Source: Anatilimnocola floriformis (GTDB lineage Bacteria; Planctomycetota; Planctomycetia; Pirellulales; Pirellulaceae). Taken from it: DNA of 64,000 nt. Shown piece after piece: positions 49,501-60,900 of the stretch (positions within the stretch are counted from its first letter, which is position 1; every line of letters begins with the position of its first letter). The stretch lies in the NCBI RefSeq assembly GCF_024256385.1, contig NZ_JAMLFW010000001.1, positions 1-64,000 of the forward strand. Direction: 5' to 3'. The notes under the pieces were generated by a model, which saw only the letters and a program-made list of their open reading frames with translations, was not told the DNA's origin and made no database searches. The position numbers and the translations under genes are program-made.

Positions 49501-50204
49501 AATTGATCGGCCATCAGAATGAAGTGATGGCCGTGCAATTCAGTCCCGACGGCCAGCGCGTGGCTTCGGCGAGTCTCGACTTCACCGCGCGATTGTGGGA
49601 TGCCACGACGGGCGCCGAACAAGCGGTCCTCACGCACCAAGGCGAAGTGATTGATGTCGCCTTTCATCCCTCGGGAGACTTCGTCGCCACGGCTTCGCGC
49701 GATCGGACTGCCGTCATCTGGAACGCCCACACGGGGCAACCTTACTCGCGCGCCCTGATCCATGGCCAGGCAGTTCGCAACTTGCGTTTCAGCCCCGACG
49801 GCGAGCAGCTGCTGACGCTCGACTTCCGCGGCCTGCGGTTGTGGGACGTTCACACGTGTCATCCACTGACTGTTCATCTGCCGCGCATCATGTGCGGCGG
49901 CACCGGCTTTCAAACCAACAGCGGCCGGCCGACCTTCTTCCCCGCTGGCACGGCTGCCATCATCGGCATGGATGCAGTCGAAGCCCGCGAGTGGCACTTC
50001 TCCAAGCCCCCCGCCGGGGCCCCAACTTGGTTTCCCGCGTTCCTGGAAGCAGTCGCCGGCCAACGCTTCACAGCAGGATCGGAACACTCCGAGCTTGTCC
50101 CCTCCGAGGCCTTCCTGCAGCTCGAAATGCAGCTGCGAGACTCGACGGACCAGGATTTCTACACCCAATGGGCTCGCCGCTGGCTGACCACTCTGCCGCA
50201 GTGA
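46554..50204 (+). CDS. Ser/Thr protein kinase with membrane helix and WD40 repeats
   Basis: This is a 1,216-residue protein starting at ATG 46554 (or the ATG directly after it). A short zinc ribbon comes first (CPTC...CAYC, about 9-32). The kinase domain starts near 68 with the glycine loop IARGGMGVVYRARQ and VAIKM. The catalytic loop HRDLKPSNIL is near 201, followed by DFGLAKL and GTPGYLAPEQA. A membrane helix lies at about 369-391. The rest (about 470-1,105) is a WD40 propeller region, with repeats such as DSTARLWDAATG, DKTVRLWDVNTG, DRRVKLWNTATG, DFTARLWDATTG and DRTAVIWNAHTG. The architecture is typical of Planctomycetes and probably links extracytoplasmic signals to the adjacent sigma factor. 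Confidence 0.93.
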   Translation: MMNSSVFAACPTCGRSLSGKGQGSCAYCLLQLGLERSAVLPTSGGSSANAEFSATGQRFLQQGVLPRFGDYELEEEIARGGMGVVYRARQRSLNRTVAIKMILAGQLASPESVQRFRLEAEAAARLHHPGIVPIYEIGEHETQHFFSMKLIEGVSLAACIEEFRLPKTGAAADLREQQVCLAELVAAVARALEFAHQRGVLHRDLKPSNILIDEQGEPHLTDFGLAKLTGREASGLTLSAAVLGTPGYLAPEQAAGRMDEVTTAADVYGLGAILYELLAGRPPFVAETAMETMLLAIAGNPAPSRQHNLAVHRDLETIAQRCLEKEPSRRYATAAQVADELERFIRGEPILARPVGRVELVARWCVRNPGLSSLAAALLLAIFIGSGVAFWQWGRAERARATLSENVAHLEWNAIDTMLEHGQSSRGLAKVAALVRENPNDWKAAMFAMSVLEQRRFPVPAAPQLRHPEGGELTVARLSPAGDRIATASYDSTARLWDAATGKEVLPPLQHGGSVLWAEFSPNGKLLATCASDKTVRLWDVNTGAIVGEPTTCESTPTRIAFSPNGEHLLVVAGQAISLLETTRGQRTLGPLTHEVPISAAKFVAGGTTIFTMQRGKMPRAQTWNVTTGEMISTVDLTAVIAADLSEDQKQIACVENNGSGWIASFPDLQERRQLPASELGRLLQLKFGVTGQTLAAIGHNHWTQVIDVHSGLPTTRELAHDYLVNGVALFFNDQRLLSWSDDACAYVWDVTGNRPWCEPMRHRHRVQQAEVGTVKEQEVFLTTSSHLKSRTESTKTGSAQLWRVLGGRNPSDRLLGVDLPTGHDGHGISPDGKWIALGNTSQEVRVIDAKSGELVCAPLKVQGGPWCVMFTPNGKRLIVATSQGEVSLWSLPDGKRLFDPVKIAGVIQPADISADGRIFATGSTDHLVRVWSSETGQIIHEMRHGAETNAVAFSPDGRWLASAGEDRRVKLWNTATGKLERELIGHQNEVMAVQFSPDGQRVASASLDFTARLWDATTGAEQAVLTHQGEVIDVAFHPSGDFVATASRDRTAVIWNAHTGQPYSRALIHGQAVRNLRFSPDGEQLLTLDFRGLRLWDVHTCHPLTVHLPRIMCGGTGFQTNSGRPTFFPAGTAAIIGMDAVEAREWHFSKPPAGAPTWFPAFLEAVAGQRFTAGSEHSELVPSEAFLQLEMQLRDSTDQDFYTQWARRWLTTLPQ

Positions 50205-50511
50205 TCGGGTCGCAACATAATAGGTAGTATTTCTGGGTGGGGGAAATGCGAGTTTGCCGAGAGATGCGCGCATTTCTGCTCGCGATTAATGGATGCCACC
50301 CGCAAGGAGTGGCACTGAACTTACGTTAATTTCCAGTTGCACGCGTTATGTTTCGCCCGCAACCGGTTTCTAAGGGTTAGGCAAATCTCAACGGGCTGGG
50401 ATTACTTCGCCCACCCATTTGCCAGTTCGTAAGTTGCAATTAGTATCCGGTGTTCTTATCGGCAGCAGGATCGACATCGAAGCACTCACCAGAAAGCAAG
50501 CGCGTGTTGCC
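50205..50511. other. Intergenic region
   Basis: No gene, repeat or strong hairpin is seen. If the TIGR03032 protein begins at the earliest TTG (50419), the last ~90 bases are coding. Confidence 0.35.
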
Positions 50512-51624
50512 TTGACCACTCATTCCCTCGAGCCGACTCCAGCTCCGTCGCTGCGGAGCGTCCATACCGAGAACGCACCGCGGCTGCTTGAGCAGCTGGG
50601 CATCTCGCTGGCCGTGACGACTTATCAGGCCAATCGCCTGGTGTTGATGCGGGCGGATGAGGGAAAGCTCAACACGCACTTTCGCGAGTTTCGTCAGCCG
50701 ATGGGTTTGGCGCTCGACGGGGACCGGCTGGCCATTGGGACTGGGCTAGAGGTTTGGGAGTACGACAACGTGCGGGCGGTAGCCGAGCGTTTGACTCCGG
50801 CGGGGAAGCACGACGCTTGTTTTGTGCCGCGCTGCAGTCATACGACGGGCCATGTGCAGATTCATGAGATGGGTTGGGGACGAACTGCCGCGGCCGAGCC
50901 CGAGCTGTGGTTTGTGAACACGCGGTTCTCGTGCCTCTGCACGCTCGATCGACTCCACTCCTTCGTGCCGCGCTGGCAACCTCCTTTTATCACCGCGCTG
51001 ACACCTGACGATCGTTGCCATTTGAATGGCATGTGCTTGGTCGATGGCCGACCTGCCTTTGTGACCGCACTGGGTGAGACCGACACGGCTGCCGGCTGGC
51101 GGGCGAACAAGCGCGACGGCGGCGTGCTGATTGAAGTGGAAACCGGCGAGGTCTTGCTGCGCGGTTTGTCGATGCCGCATTCGCCGCGGTGGCACAACGG
51201 CCGGCTGTGGGTGCTCGACTCGGGCAACGGTGGCTTGGGTTATGTCGATCCGCACACGCGGCGCTATGAGCGCGTCGCGGAGTTGCCGGGCTTCACGCGC
51301 GGGCTCGACTTTGTCGGCAACCTGGCATTTGTCGGTTTGTCGCAAGTCCGCGAGAGCGCGGTCTTCAGCGGCATTCCGATCGCCGATCGACCCGTGAGCG
51401 AGCGCCGCTGCGGGGTGTGGGTTGTCGATCTGAATACCGGTGAGACAGTCGCTTATTTGCAGTTCGAAGATGCACTGCAAGAGATATTCGCCGTGCAAGT
51501 GCTGCACGGCATTCGCTATCCCGACTTGGTGAATGACGACCTGAAGCGGATCGCTGATTCGTTTGTGTTGCCGGATCAAGCGCTAGGGCGAGTTCCCGCG
51601 GAACTCCGTTCACGTGCTTCGTGA
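50512..51624 (+). CDS. TIGR03032 / DUF4915 family protein
   Basis: This is a 370-residue protein if it starts at TTG 50512. There is no in-frame ATG early on, and other TTG codons lie at 50419 and 50434. None has a clear ribosome site, so the start is uncertain. The body matches TIGR03032: SVHTENAPRLLEQLGISLAVTTYQANRLVLMRAD, LNTHFREFRQPMGLAL, LWFVNTRFSCLCTLD, LNGMCLVDGRPAFVTALGETD, GLSMPHSPRWHNGRLWVLDSGNG and FEDALQEIFAVQVL. These proteins form beta-propeller-like folds of unknown function. It stands alone. Confidence 0.85.
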   Translation: MTTHSLEPTPAPSLRSVHTENAPRLLEQLGISLAVTTYQANRLVLMRADEGKLNTHFREFRQPMGLALDGDRLAIGTGLEVWEYDNVRAVAERLTPAGKHDACFVPRCSHTTGHVQIHEMGWGRTAAAEPELWFVNTRFSCLCTLDRLHSFVPRWQPPFITALTPDDRCHLNGMCLVDGRPAFVTALGETDTAAGWRANKRDGGVLIEVETGEVLLRGLSMPHSPRWHNGRLWVLDSGNGGLGYVDPHTRRYERVAELPGFTRGLDFVGNLAFVGLSQVRESAVFSGIPIADRPVSERRCGVWVVDLNTGETVAYLQFEDALQEIFAVQVLHGIRYPDLVNDDLKRIADSFVLPDQALGRVPAELRSRAS

Positions 51625-51667
51625 ATCTGCTCAGAAAGGATTGGCAATGAATCAACCTCCTTATTTC

Positions 51668-51889
51668 GCGACCGCTGGGCTTGTCCCAGCGGAGCGCTCA
51701 CTGGATTGCTACCCAATGACAAAGCGGCGCCGGCGACCACCGGCCTTGTGCCGGTGGGGCCATCACTGCACGGCTACTTAGCCGGTCAGTGAGCGCTCCA
51801 CGGGGACGAGCCCCGTGGTCGCGGATGTTCGGGCATTCATTGCTGTAGCTGGCCAGTGATCGCCCCACCGGCACAAGGCCGGTGGTCGC
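51668..51889. repeat. Cluster of four REP-like hairpins, family B
   Basis: Copies are at 51668-51704 (+), 51733-51768 (+), 51787-51822 (-) and 51854-51889 (-). The consensus is GCGACC overlapping an 8-base stem with loop CTTGT (CTCGT in one), the complementary stem, then GG(A/G)GC, two variable bases and TCACTG. The stem bases vary, but pairing is kept. The cluster fills the gap before the giant gene. Confidence 0.85.
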
Positions 51890-51989
51890 AGCGAATTGCA
51901 ATTCGCGATCAATCAAATCGAGTTTTTAATCAACGACCTGTTCGAAATGCCTGTGAGTTTGCGTTTCTTCAATGATTAGGGTGGACAAG

Positions 51990-54900
51990 ATGGCTGGTTG
52001 GTTTTCGCATTGGTTCTCGCAGGCATCGAAGCAAAACAAACGGCGTGCGCGGCGGTTGCGAGGCGCAGCAGAGAGAAACGCGCGGCGTTTTTTGCCGCTG
52101 GCCGAAGGACTCGAAGATCGCCGGCTGATGGCGGTCTATTCCGTCACCAGTTTGGCGAGCTCGGGAGGCTCGGTGACCGTTCTGGGGCACGCCGGCACGC
52201 TGAGCGACCCTTATCTCGCGACGAGTTTGTCCGCAGCCATCGCAGATGCCAATGCATCAACCGCTGCCGACACGATTGTCTTTGACTCGAGTTTAACGGC
52301 GGCCGGGCCAGCGACGATAACGCTCAACACCGTCGGAGATACGACTGCCGGGCCCAGCGCGTTTGGCATCACATCCCCGATCACGATTCAAGGGTCGACG
52401 ACCAATAACGGCATTACGCTCAGCGGCAACAACGATAAGCGTTTGTTCTACGTCTCGTCTGCCGGCAGTTTGACGTTGAATGCGCTGACGCTCAGCAATG
52501 GCCGAGCGCAAGGGGGCACAGGTGGCGGTGGTGGAGCGGGGCTGGGCGGCGCTATTTTCAATCAAGGGACGTTGAACCTGGTGCAAAGCACCCTCAGTGG
52601 CAACCTGGCGCAGGGTGGAGACGGCGGCAGCAGCAGCAATGGGGGCGGCGGCATGGGTTTGGGCACCACGAGTAGCGTTGGCGGTGGGCCGAATGGCGGC
52701 GGCTATCCAGTCGTTGCCGGCGGTTTCGCCAGTGGTGGCGGCTTCGGTTCTCTGGTCGCGGGCGGTGCCGGCGGATTTGGTGGTGGCGGCGGAGGTGCGG
52801 GCAGTTACGCTGGCGGCAACGGCGGATTCGGCGGCGGCGGTGGCCGCGGAAATAGCGTAGGTAACGGCGGCTTTGGCGGTTCCTCCGCAGCCGGCAACGC
52901 TCTCGGCGGTGGTGGCGGTGGGATGGGGGGCGCGATTTTCAACGCGGCCGGAACCGTCAGTATCACCAATAGCACCCTGGCGCAGAATTCCGCGATTGGA
53001 GGGGCCGGACCTAATGGCGGAATCAACGGTTCGGCCTTCGGCGGAGCGATTTTCAACCTCAACGGTACTCTCAATCTGCGCAACTCCACACTGGCGGCCA
53101 ATACGCTTGACGGCGGTCCCATTGCCGCTACACGCACACCCGGCGTGAAACTAGGGGGCGCGGTCTTTACGCTGGGACTCGATAATGTTTACGTGAGCGG
53201 CACGCACACTGGTGCGACGATCGGCATGGCCAGTGGCGCTGTTGTTACGAGTTTCAACACGATTTTTGCCAACAGCGTTGGCGGCAGCGATTTCTTCAAC
53301 AACAACAGCACGTTCAGCGGCTCCAACAACCTCGGCACGCAAACGTCGGGGCTGCCAAGCGGCGTGAGCACGACCACAACAGCCGCACTGAAACTTGGAG
53401 CGTTGCAGAAAAATGGGGGACCGACGGCAACCATGGCACTCGGTGCCGGAAGCGTTGCCATCGGCCTGGGGATCGATACGACGCAGGCGCCTTACAGCCT
53501 GACGACCGATCAGCGCGGCGGTCTCTACAGTCGCAAAGTCGACGGCACGGTCGATCTCGGCGCGGTTGAGTTCCTCACCGACTTCACCGATCTCGGTGCG
53601 CTCGGGCTGCCAGGCGTCAACACAGGGACGCCGACGGTTGCCTGGGGAGATTACGACAACGATGGTTTGCTGGACGTTGCCTTGATTGGCTACAACGGCG
53701 ATTTTCTCGCGAAGATCTTTCGCAACACCGGCAACGGTAGCTTTGTGGATATCGGCGCCTCGCTCATTCCCATCATCAACGGCTCTGTCTCTTGGGCCGA
53801 CTACGATAACGACGGTCGCCTCGATCTTTTGATCACGGGCCGTACGAGATCAAATGCGTCTGTTGCCCACTTGTATCACAACGACGGCGGCGGAGCATTC
53901 TCTCCGGTGAATTCAGGCTTGGTGGGGAATCGCTACGGATCCGCGGCGTGGGGAGACTACGACAACGACGGCAGACTGGACGTGGCCATTCAGGGGAGAG
54001 TTGCAGATAACACCACCATCTCCCGCATCTATCGCAACAACGGCAACGGGACGTTCTCGGATATCAATGCAGGACTTCAGGCGAGTGCTTACGGCTCGTT
54101 CACCTGGGGAGACTACGACAACGATGGCGACAGCGACTTGCTGGCCACTGGCAATCAGAACGGCACCTTTACGATCCGGCTTTATCAGAACCGTGGGAAT
54201 GGCGCGTTTGTCAACATTCCAGTCGCAATTCAGGGCGTCTATCGAGGGGACGCTGCGTGGGGCGATTTCGACAACGATGGCGATCTCGACATCGTTCTGA
54301 CCGGCAGATCCAACATTGGCGCGATCGCTCGGGTCTATCGCAATGAGGGGGGCGGTAGTTTCTCCGACATCAATGCCGGTCTGCCTGGTCTCGATTATGC
54401 TTCCATTGCCTGGGGCGATTTCGATAACGATGGCGATCTCGACCTGGTAATGACAGGTCGCAATTCGAGCCTTCAATTGCAAGCCAGTGTTTACAGCAAT
54501 CTGAGCGGCGCTTTTACGCTCACTTCCAGCCTGACCGGCATGTCTTACGGGACGGTGACGCCCGCCGATTTCGACAATGACGGCGACCTCGACATCCTGC
54601 AGGTGGGCCGGGTTGGTGGCGCCAGCGATGCGATCGCCAAAATCTATCGGAACAATACCGTGGTTACCGACACGGCCCCCGTGGCGCCGACAGGTCCGCA
54701 ATCGACCGTCAACTCGACGACCTCGGCGACGCTCTCGTGGGCTGCGACCACGGATGCGAAAACGCCGGCGACAGGTCTGTCGTATAACTTGCGCGTCGGC
54801 ACGACTCCCGGCGGGAGCGATGTCTACTCATCGATGGCCGATGCAACAACCGGTGTGCGGCGGATTGCCGCGCGCGGGCCGATCCAAGGGACGAGTTACA

Positions 54901-57900
54901 CGCTGAACGGTTTGACTTCGGGCGCGACGTATTACTGGTCAGTGCAAGCCGTCGACACCGCGCTGAAAGGTGGCGCGTGGAGCAGCGAAAGATCCTTCAG
55001 CCTCGTCGTCCCCGAGATTGATGTGCGCGGCAACAGCGTCTCCATCGTCGACGGCGACACAACCCCGTCGACCACAGACTCGACCGACTTCGGCAACACC
55101 GTGGCCGGCGGCACGATCGTGCGCACGTTCACGATTGCCAACACCGGCAGCGCCGCGCTGAATCTCACCGGCACGCCGAAGGTGTCGATCAGCGGCGCGA
55201 ATGCAGGCGACTTCACCGTCATCACGCCGCCAGACGCGACCGTCAGTCCGGGTGGCAGCACGACATTCAAGATCGCGTTCACTCCGAGTGCAAATAGCCT
55301 GCGCACGGCGACGGTGACCATCGCCAACGACGATCCCAATGAAGGGACCTATGACTTCGCCATTCAGGGGACAGGCCTCGCTGCGGGCTTGGTTGTGTAT
55401 GTGGATTACTCGGCGGAGTCGCATACGCTGCGCGTGTTTGGGCGTGACTTGGGCGACCAATTGGCCATCGCCACCACTGCGAACAACACCGTCCAGATCT
55501 CTGCCAATTCCACGATCACGCTCACCGGCGACGCGGTTGCCAATCCAAACTTCACCGGCGGCGGCTCCACGCTTGTGACGATCAACACGGCGGCTGCCAA
55601 TGCGCCGGCTGACACGCTCAAAGTATTCGCCCTGGACGGCGACGATGTGTTGAACTTCGGTCTCGGTAGTACAAGCACCGGTGTCGGCAGCGTAGCGCTC
55701 GATCTGGGAGCCGGCGCTGGCGACGTGGTGGATATCGGCACCACGAATATCACCGGTGATTTAACTAGCACCGGCGGCTCGGTGGCTGTGCTCGTGGACG
55801 CTTCGATTGCCACGCATGGCGGTGCGATCAACTTGACCGGTCTCGGGATCAACGTGCCGAGCAGGCGTCTGGGGATCAGCGTTCGCAGCGGCGCGACGCT
55901 CGATGCCGGCGGCGGCAACATCACGCTGACAGGGACAGCGTTTCCCGCGGCTAGCTACAGCAACTATGGAGTAGATGTGAATGGCGGGACCGTGAAGACC
56001 ACCGGTACGGGCCAGGTCACGATCACGGGCACCGGTGGGAACGGCAGCGCGGGGAACAATTTTGGCGTGAATCTTCGCGTCGCCGCGAAGGTGAGCGCCG
56101 GTGATGGCGGAATTCGAATCATTGGCAACGGCGGCGGAACTGCTTCGACTGAAATGGGTGTGCACATCGCCACTGGCTCGCTGGTGGCTGCGACAGGGAG
56201 CGGCGCCGTTTACGTGGAGGGAACCGGCAGCGCAAACGGCACTACTCAGAACTACGGCGTGATGGTGAGCGATAGCGGCACTAAGGTTTCCGCGGAGAAT
56301 GGTCTGGTCACCATCACCGGAACTGCCAACAACGGCGCCGCACCAAGTGGTAATAACTCCACCAACCGCGGCGTGGTCATTATGGCCAGCGCTCAGGTGA
56401 CCGCGGGCAACGGCGGCGTGAACATCACGGGCACTGGCGGGGGCGCGTCGACGATCGAAGACGGCGTGGCCGTCCTTTCGGGCGCTACCGTATCGGCAAC
56501 GCTCAGCGGAGCAGTGACCATCACGGGCACCGGGGCAGCCTTTGGATTTCGCAATTATGGCGTGCGCGTTGAAGGAACCGGCACGAAGGTCAGCACCGAG
56601 TCTGGCTTGCTCACCTTCAAGGGATACGGCGGCGGCAGCAGCTCTACCTCCGTACCCAACTCTTACAATCACGGCGTGACGATTGGTAACGACGGCCAGG
56701 TGACGACGGTCGATGGTGGGATCACGATCACCGGCACCGGCGGTGGACGGAGTTCGAATGAGCGCGGCGTACAAATCTTCGGCGCTGGACTTGTTTCGGC
56801 CACCGGCAGCGGCGCCGTTTCCATTTCCGGCACCGGCAGCGCAACTTCCACTTACAATTCTCCTGGTGTGTTGATCAGTGACACCGATACGAAGGTGAGC
56901 ACTCAAACGGGATTGCTGACAATCACCGGCACGGGTGGCGGAACGAATCCAAGTGGCGCCACCAACAATAACGTTGGTGTGAAGATCGACCTCGGTGCTC
57001 AGACGACGGCTGGCGCCGGCGGCATTTCGATGAACGGCACTGGCAAGGGAACGGGAAGTGCCGATCACGGCGTGATGATTACGGGCGGATCGCTCGTGCA
57101 GACAACTTCCACCGGCAACATCAACATCCAAGGGACAGGCGCGGGGAGCAGCAGCAGTTCCGGAGTGTTCATCAGCGGGAGCCGGCTCATCGCCGCGGAC
57201 GGTGCAGTCACCATGACCGGTACGGCGGGGAGTGGCAGTGGAACGCAGAACCAAGGTGTGTCGCTGTTCAATGCGATCGTGACTTCCAGCGGAGCAGTTT
57301 CGATTGCTGGCACGGGTGGAGCGAGCTCTTCTGGTAGTTCTAACGACGGTGTGCTCATCCAAGCCACGGCGATTACATCGACTGTCGCCTCGGCGAACGC
57401 GCCGATCATCACGGGGACGAACGGTGCGGGGAGCAACTCCGTTCGCTTCGTCACCACTGCGACGCCCAACACGCTGAATCTGACGCTGGGCCTGGCTCCC
57501 TCAGCGGGGACGCAACTGGGCATTATTCACGTGAATGGCAATGGCATCAGCGGCACGTTTGGCAACATTGCCGATAACTCGACGGTGACACTTCCCTACA
57601 ACAGCGTGAACAACCTCTTCTACTCCGACTACACCAGCGGCGCGAACGGCAAGGACTTCACGCTGACGGTGAATGCGGCGCCGACGATCAACAGCTCAAT
57701 AGTCGCGATTGCCCCGACCACGGAAGATGCAATCTCGGCGGTGGCGGGTGTTTCCTCGATGCTGGGCTTATTGAACTACTCCGATACGGCGGTGGCGGGC
57801 CTCTCTGGTATTGCCGTAATCAGCAGCACTGGCAACGGCGACTGGCAATACACGACCGACGGAAACACCTGGACGTCGTTTGGAACGACGACGACCGCGC

Positions 57901-60900
57901 AGTCGCTGCTGCTGAGCAGCGGCTCACAAGTTCGCTATGTGCCTGACCAGATCAATGGCGAAGATCCGAGCTTTACGTTCCGCGGGTGGGATCAGACATC
58001 AGGGGTACCATCGGCCTATTCGCTGCCCAGCCGTGCGAATACGACCGCAACCGGTGGCTCCACAGCTTTTTCGGTGCAGTCGGCCAATTTTCGAGTCAGC
58101 GTGACCTCGATCAATGATGCTCCGACGGCGACCATCATGCCGACGAGCTACAGCGTGGGTGAACAAACAACGTTGAACTTGAAAAACAACGGCCTGGCGG
58201 TGGCCGACGTCGATGCCTTCGGTGGCAGCGTCACGGTGACGTTGTCGGTGACGGAAGGAACACTCACTGCCTCGGCTGGTATGAGTGAGGCAACTGTTTC
58301 GGATAGCGGAACAGGAAGTATCACGATCAAGGGAACCATCGCTCAGATCAACGCACTGCTGAGTTCCGACAGCACGAGCACGCTTAGTTACTTCAACAGC
58401 TCCGACGCGCCGAACCCAGCCGTCACGCTCACTCTGTCGATCAACGACGAGGGGAACACCGGCGGCAGTGCGTTGACTGGCAGCGATACGGCGACGATCA
58501 ATATTGCTGCCCAGAACGATGCGCCGACGGCGACGATCGCCTGGAGTAGCGTCGATGTGAATGAAAATTTCACATACGACTTGAAGAATAATGGCTTGTC
58601 GGTGGGCGATGTCGATGCGGGGAGCAATGCCGTCACGGTGACGTTGACTGTTACCGACGGAATTTTGAACGTCACGGCGGGAGGCAGTGGCGCGATGGTT
58701 TCGGGCAGCGGCACGGCCAGCGTGACAATCGTCGGGACAATCGCGAAGATCAATGCGTTGCTCAACACCGATGCGACGAGCACCGTTGTCCACGTCAACA
58801 ACAACGACGCCCCAAGCAGTCACACGACATTGACGCTGGCGATCGACGACGGTGGCAACACAGGGACCGGCGACTCGCTTAGTGCCAGCGACACGGCGAC
58901 GTTCAACATCTCGGCAGTGAACGATCCGCCGACAGCAACGATCACACCGTCGACTTACAACGCGTCGGAACAGACCATTTTGAATTTGAAGAACAGCGGC
59001 CTGACCGTCAGCGATCCCGACGCCGGCAGCGGCAGCATGACGGTGACACTCACGGTCACCGAAGGAACACTCTCGTCAACTGCCGGCACGAGTGGGGCGA
59101 CTATTTCGGATAGCGGAACAGGGAGTGTCACGATCAAGGGCACGATCGCCCAGATCAACGCGCTGCTGAATAGCGACGGCACGAGCACGCTCAGCTACTT
59201 CAACAATCTGGACGCGCCGAGCCCAGCCGTTACGCTCACTTTGTCGATTAATGACAACGGCAATACCGGCGGCGATGCGCTGACGGGCAGCGACACGGCG
59301 ACGATCAACATTGCCGCGCAGAACGATCCGCCAACCTTGAATCCTGCCGGCCCGATTTCACTTCCCGAATTCACCAGTAATGGCACCACGGTCGTATCGC
59401 TTTCGGCGAGCGATCCCGACGGCACGACATCCTTCAACTGGTCGATCGTGGATGGAGACACCGACGGCGCTTTCTCCATCAGCAATACTGGCGTCATTGC
59501 CGTTTCCAATAGCAGCGCGCTGGTCTTCGCCACCAATCCGACGTTCAACCTGCGGGTGCAAGTCAGCGATGGCGAATTGAGCGATACCAAGATCATCGTC
59601 ATCAACCTGACCGAAGTCGATAAATTCGACTTCGGCGATGCGCCGGCCAGCTACGGGATTGCTCAGCACCTGGCCATCAACGGCGGAGTGAAGTTGGGTG
59701 CGCTGCGTGATACAGAAAATGCTTCGCAGTTCAGCGCGAATGCTACCGGCGACGACACGAACGGCGTGGATGATGAAGATGGCGTGACGTTCGGCTCGAC
59801 AACATTGGTGCCGAGGTTCAATTCGACGATCACCATCAATGCCAGCGCGGCGGGTGTTGTGGATGCTTGGATCGATTTTAATCGCAACAACATCTTCGAT
59901 TCGAATGAACGGGTTGCCAGCGGCTTGAACGTTGCTTCAGGCTTGAACACGCTAATCGTGACAGTTCCCGATAGTGCGGTCGCAGGAACGACTTTCGCAC
60001 GCTTCCGCATCAGTTCGACGAGCGTTAGCTCTCCGACTGGTCTCGCCAACAGTGGCGAAGTGGAAGACTACCAACTCACGATTCAACCGCTCGCGCCAGG
60101 TTCTGCACAGGTCATCGATGATCCGGAGAATCCCGGCCCATCGAATCCTGATGTGCTTGTCATCAATGGCCGTGACAATGTGAACGACGCGATCGTCGTG
60201 CGCACGACTGCCACAGGTGTGGTGACGGTCTACATCGCGCCGAATCTTGCTGTCGGCAATTTCCAACTCGCTTCATTTGGTCGAATCGTCATTTACGGCG
60301 GCTCGGGCAATGATTCGATCGTCGTCGAATCGACAGCAGCCAAGCCGATCACCAAAGCCACCACCATCTATGGCGACGCGGGCAATGATACGATCTCGGG
60401 CGGCAGCGGTCCCGATACGATCATCGGTGGCGATGGCGCCGATACAATGGCTGGCAATGCCGGCAACGATATTTTCATCGGTGGAGCCGGCAACGATAAC
60501 ATCGTCGGCGGTGCTGACTTTGATCGGATCATCGAGCAGCCGGGCGCGGCGATCATCACCGCGACGAACCTGCGGTTGGGATTGTTCGCCGATACTTACA
60601 GCCAAATTGAGCAAATCGAGTTGACCGGCACGACTGGTGCTGACAATCTCGTCTTTAGCAATGTGACCGCCAATGTGCTGATCAACGGCCAAGGTGGCAA
60701 CGATACGCTGATGTACATCGGCGACGGCAACTTCGTGCTGACCGATGCTCTGCTGACGCGCACTGCCGGAACGGCCGTTTCGACGGTGACCATGGCTGGC
60801 ATTACTGAAGCAACGCTGACTGGTGGTGCGACCAACAACAAGTTCACCGTCACCGGCTGGTCTCGGCCGCTGACCGTGAATGGGGCGGGTGGCACCGATA

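Noticed and set aside
55761-57362. 533-residue antisense ORF in the giant gene
   Set aside because: It is a shadow of the repetitive beta-helix coding sequence; its His/Arg/Asp-rich composition is typical of an antisense frame.
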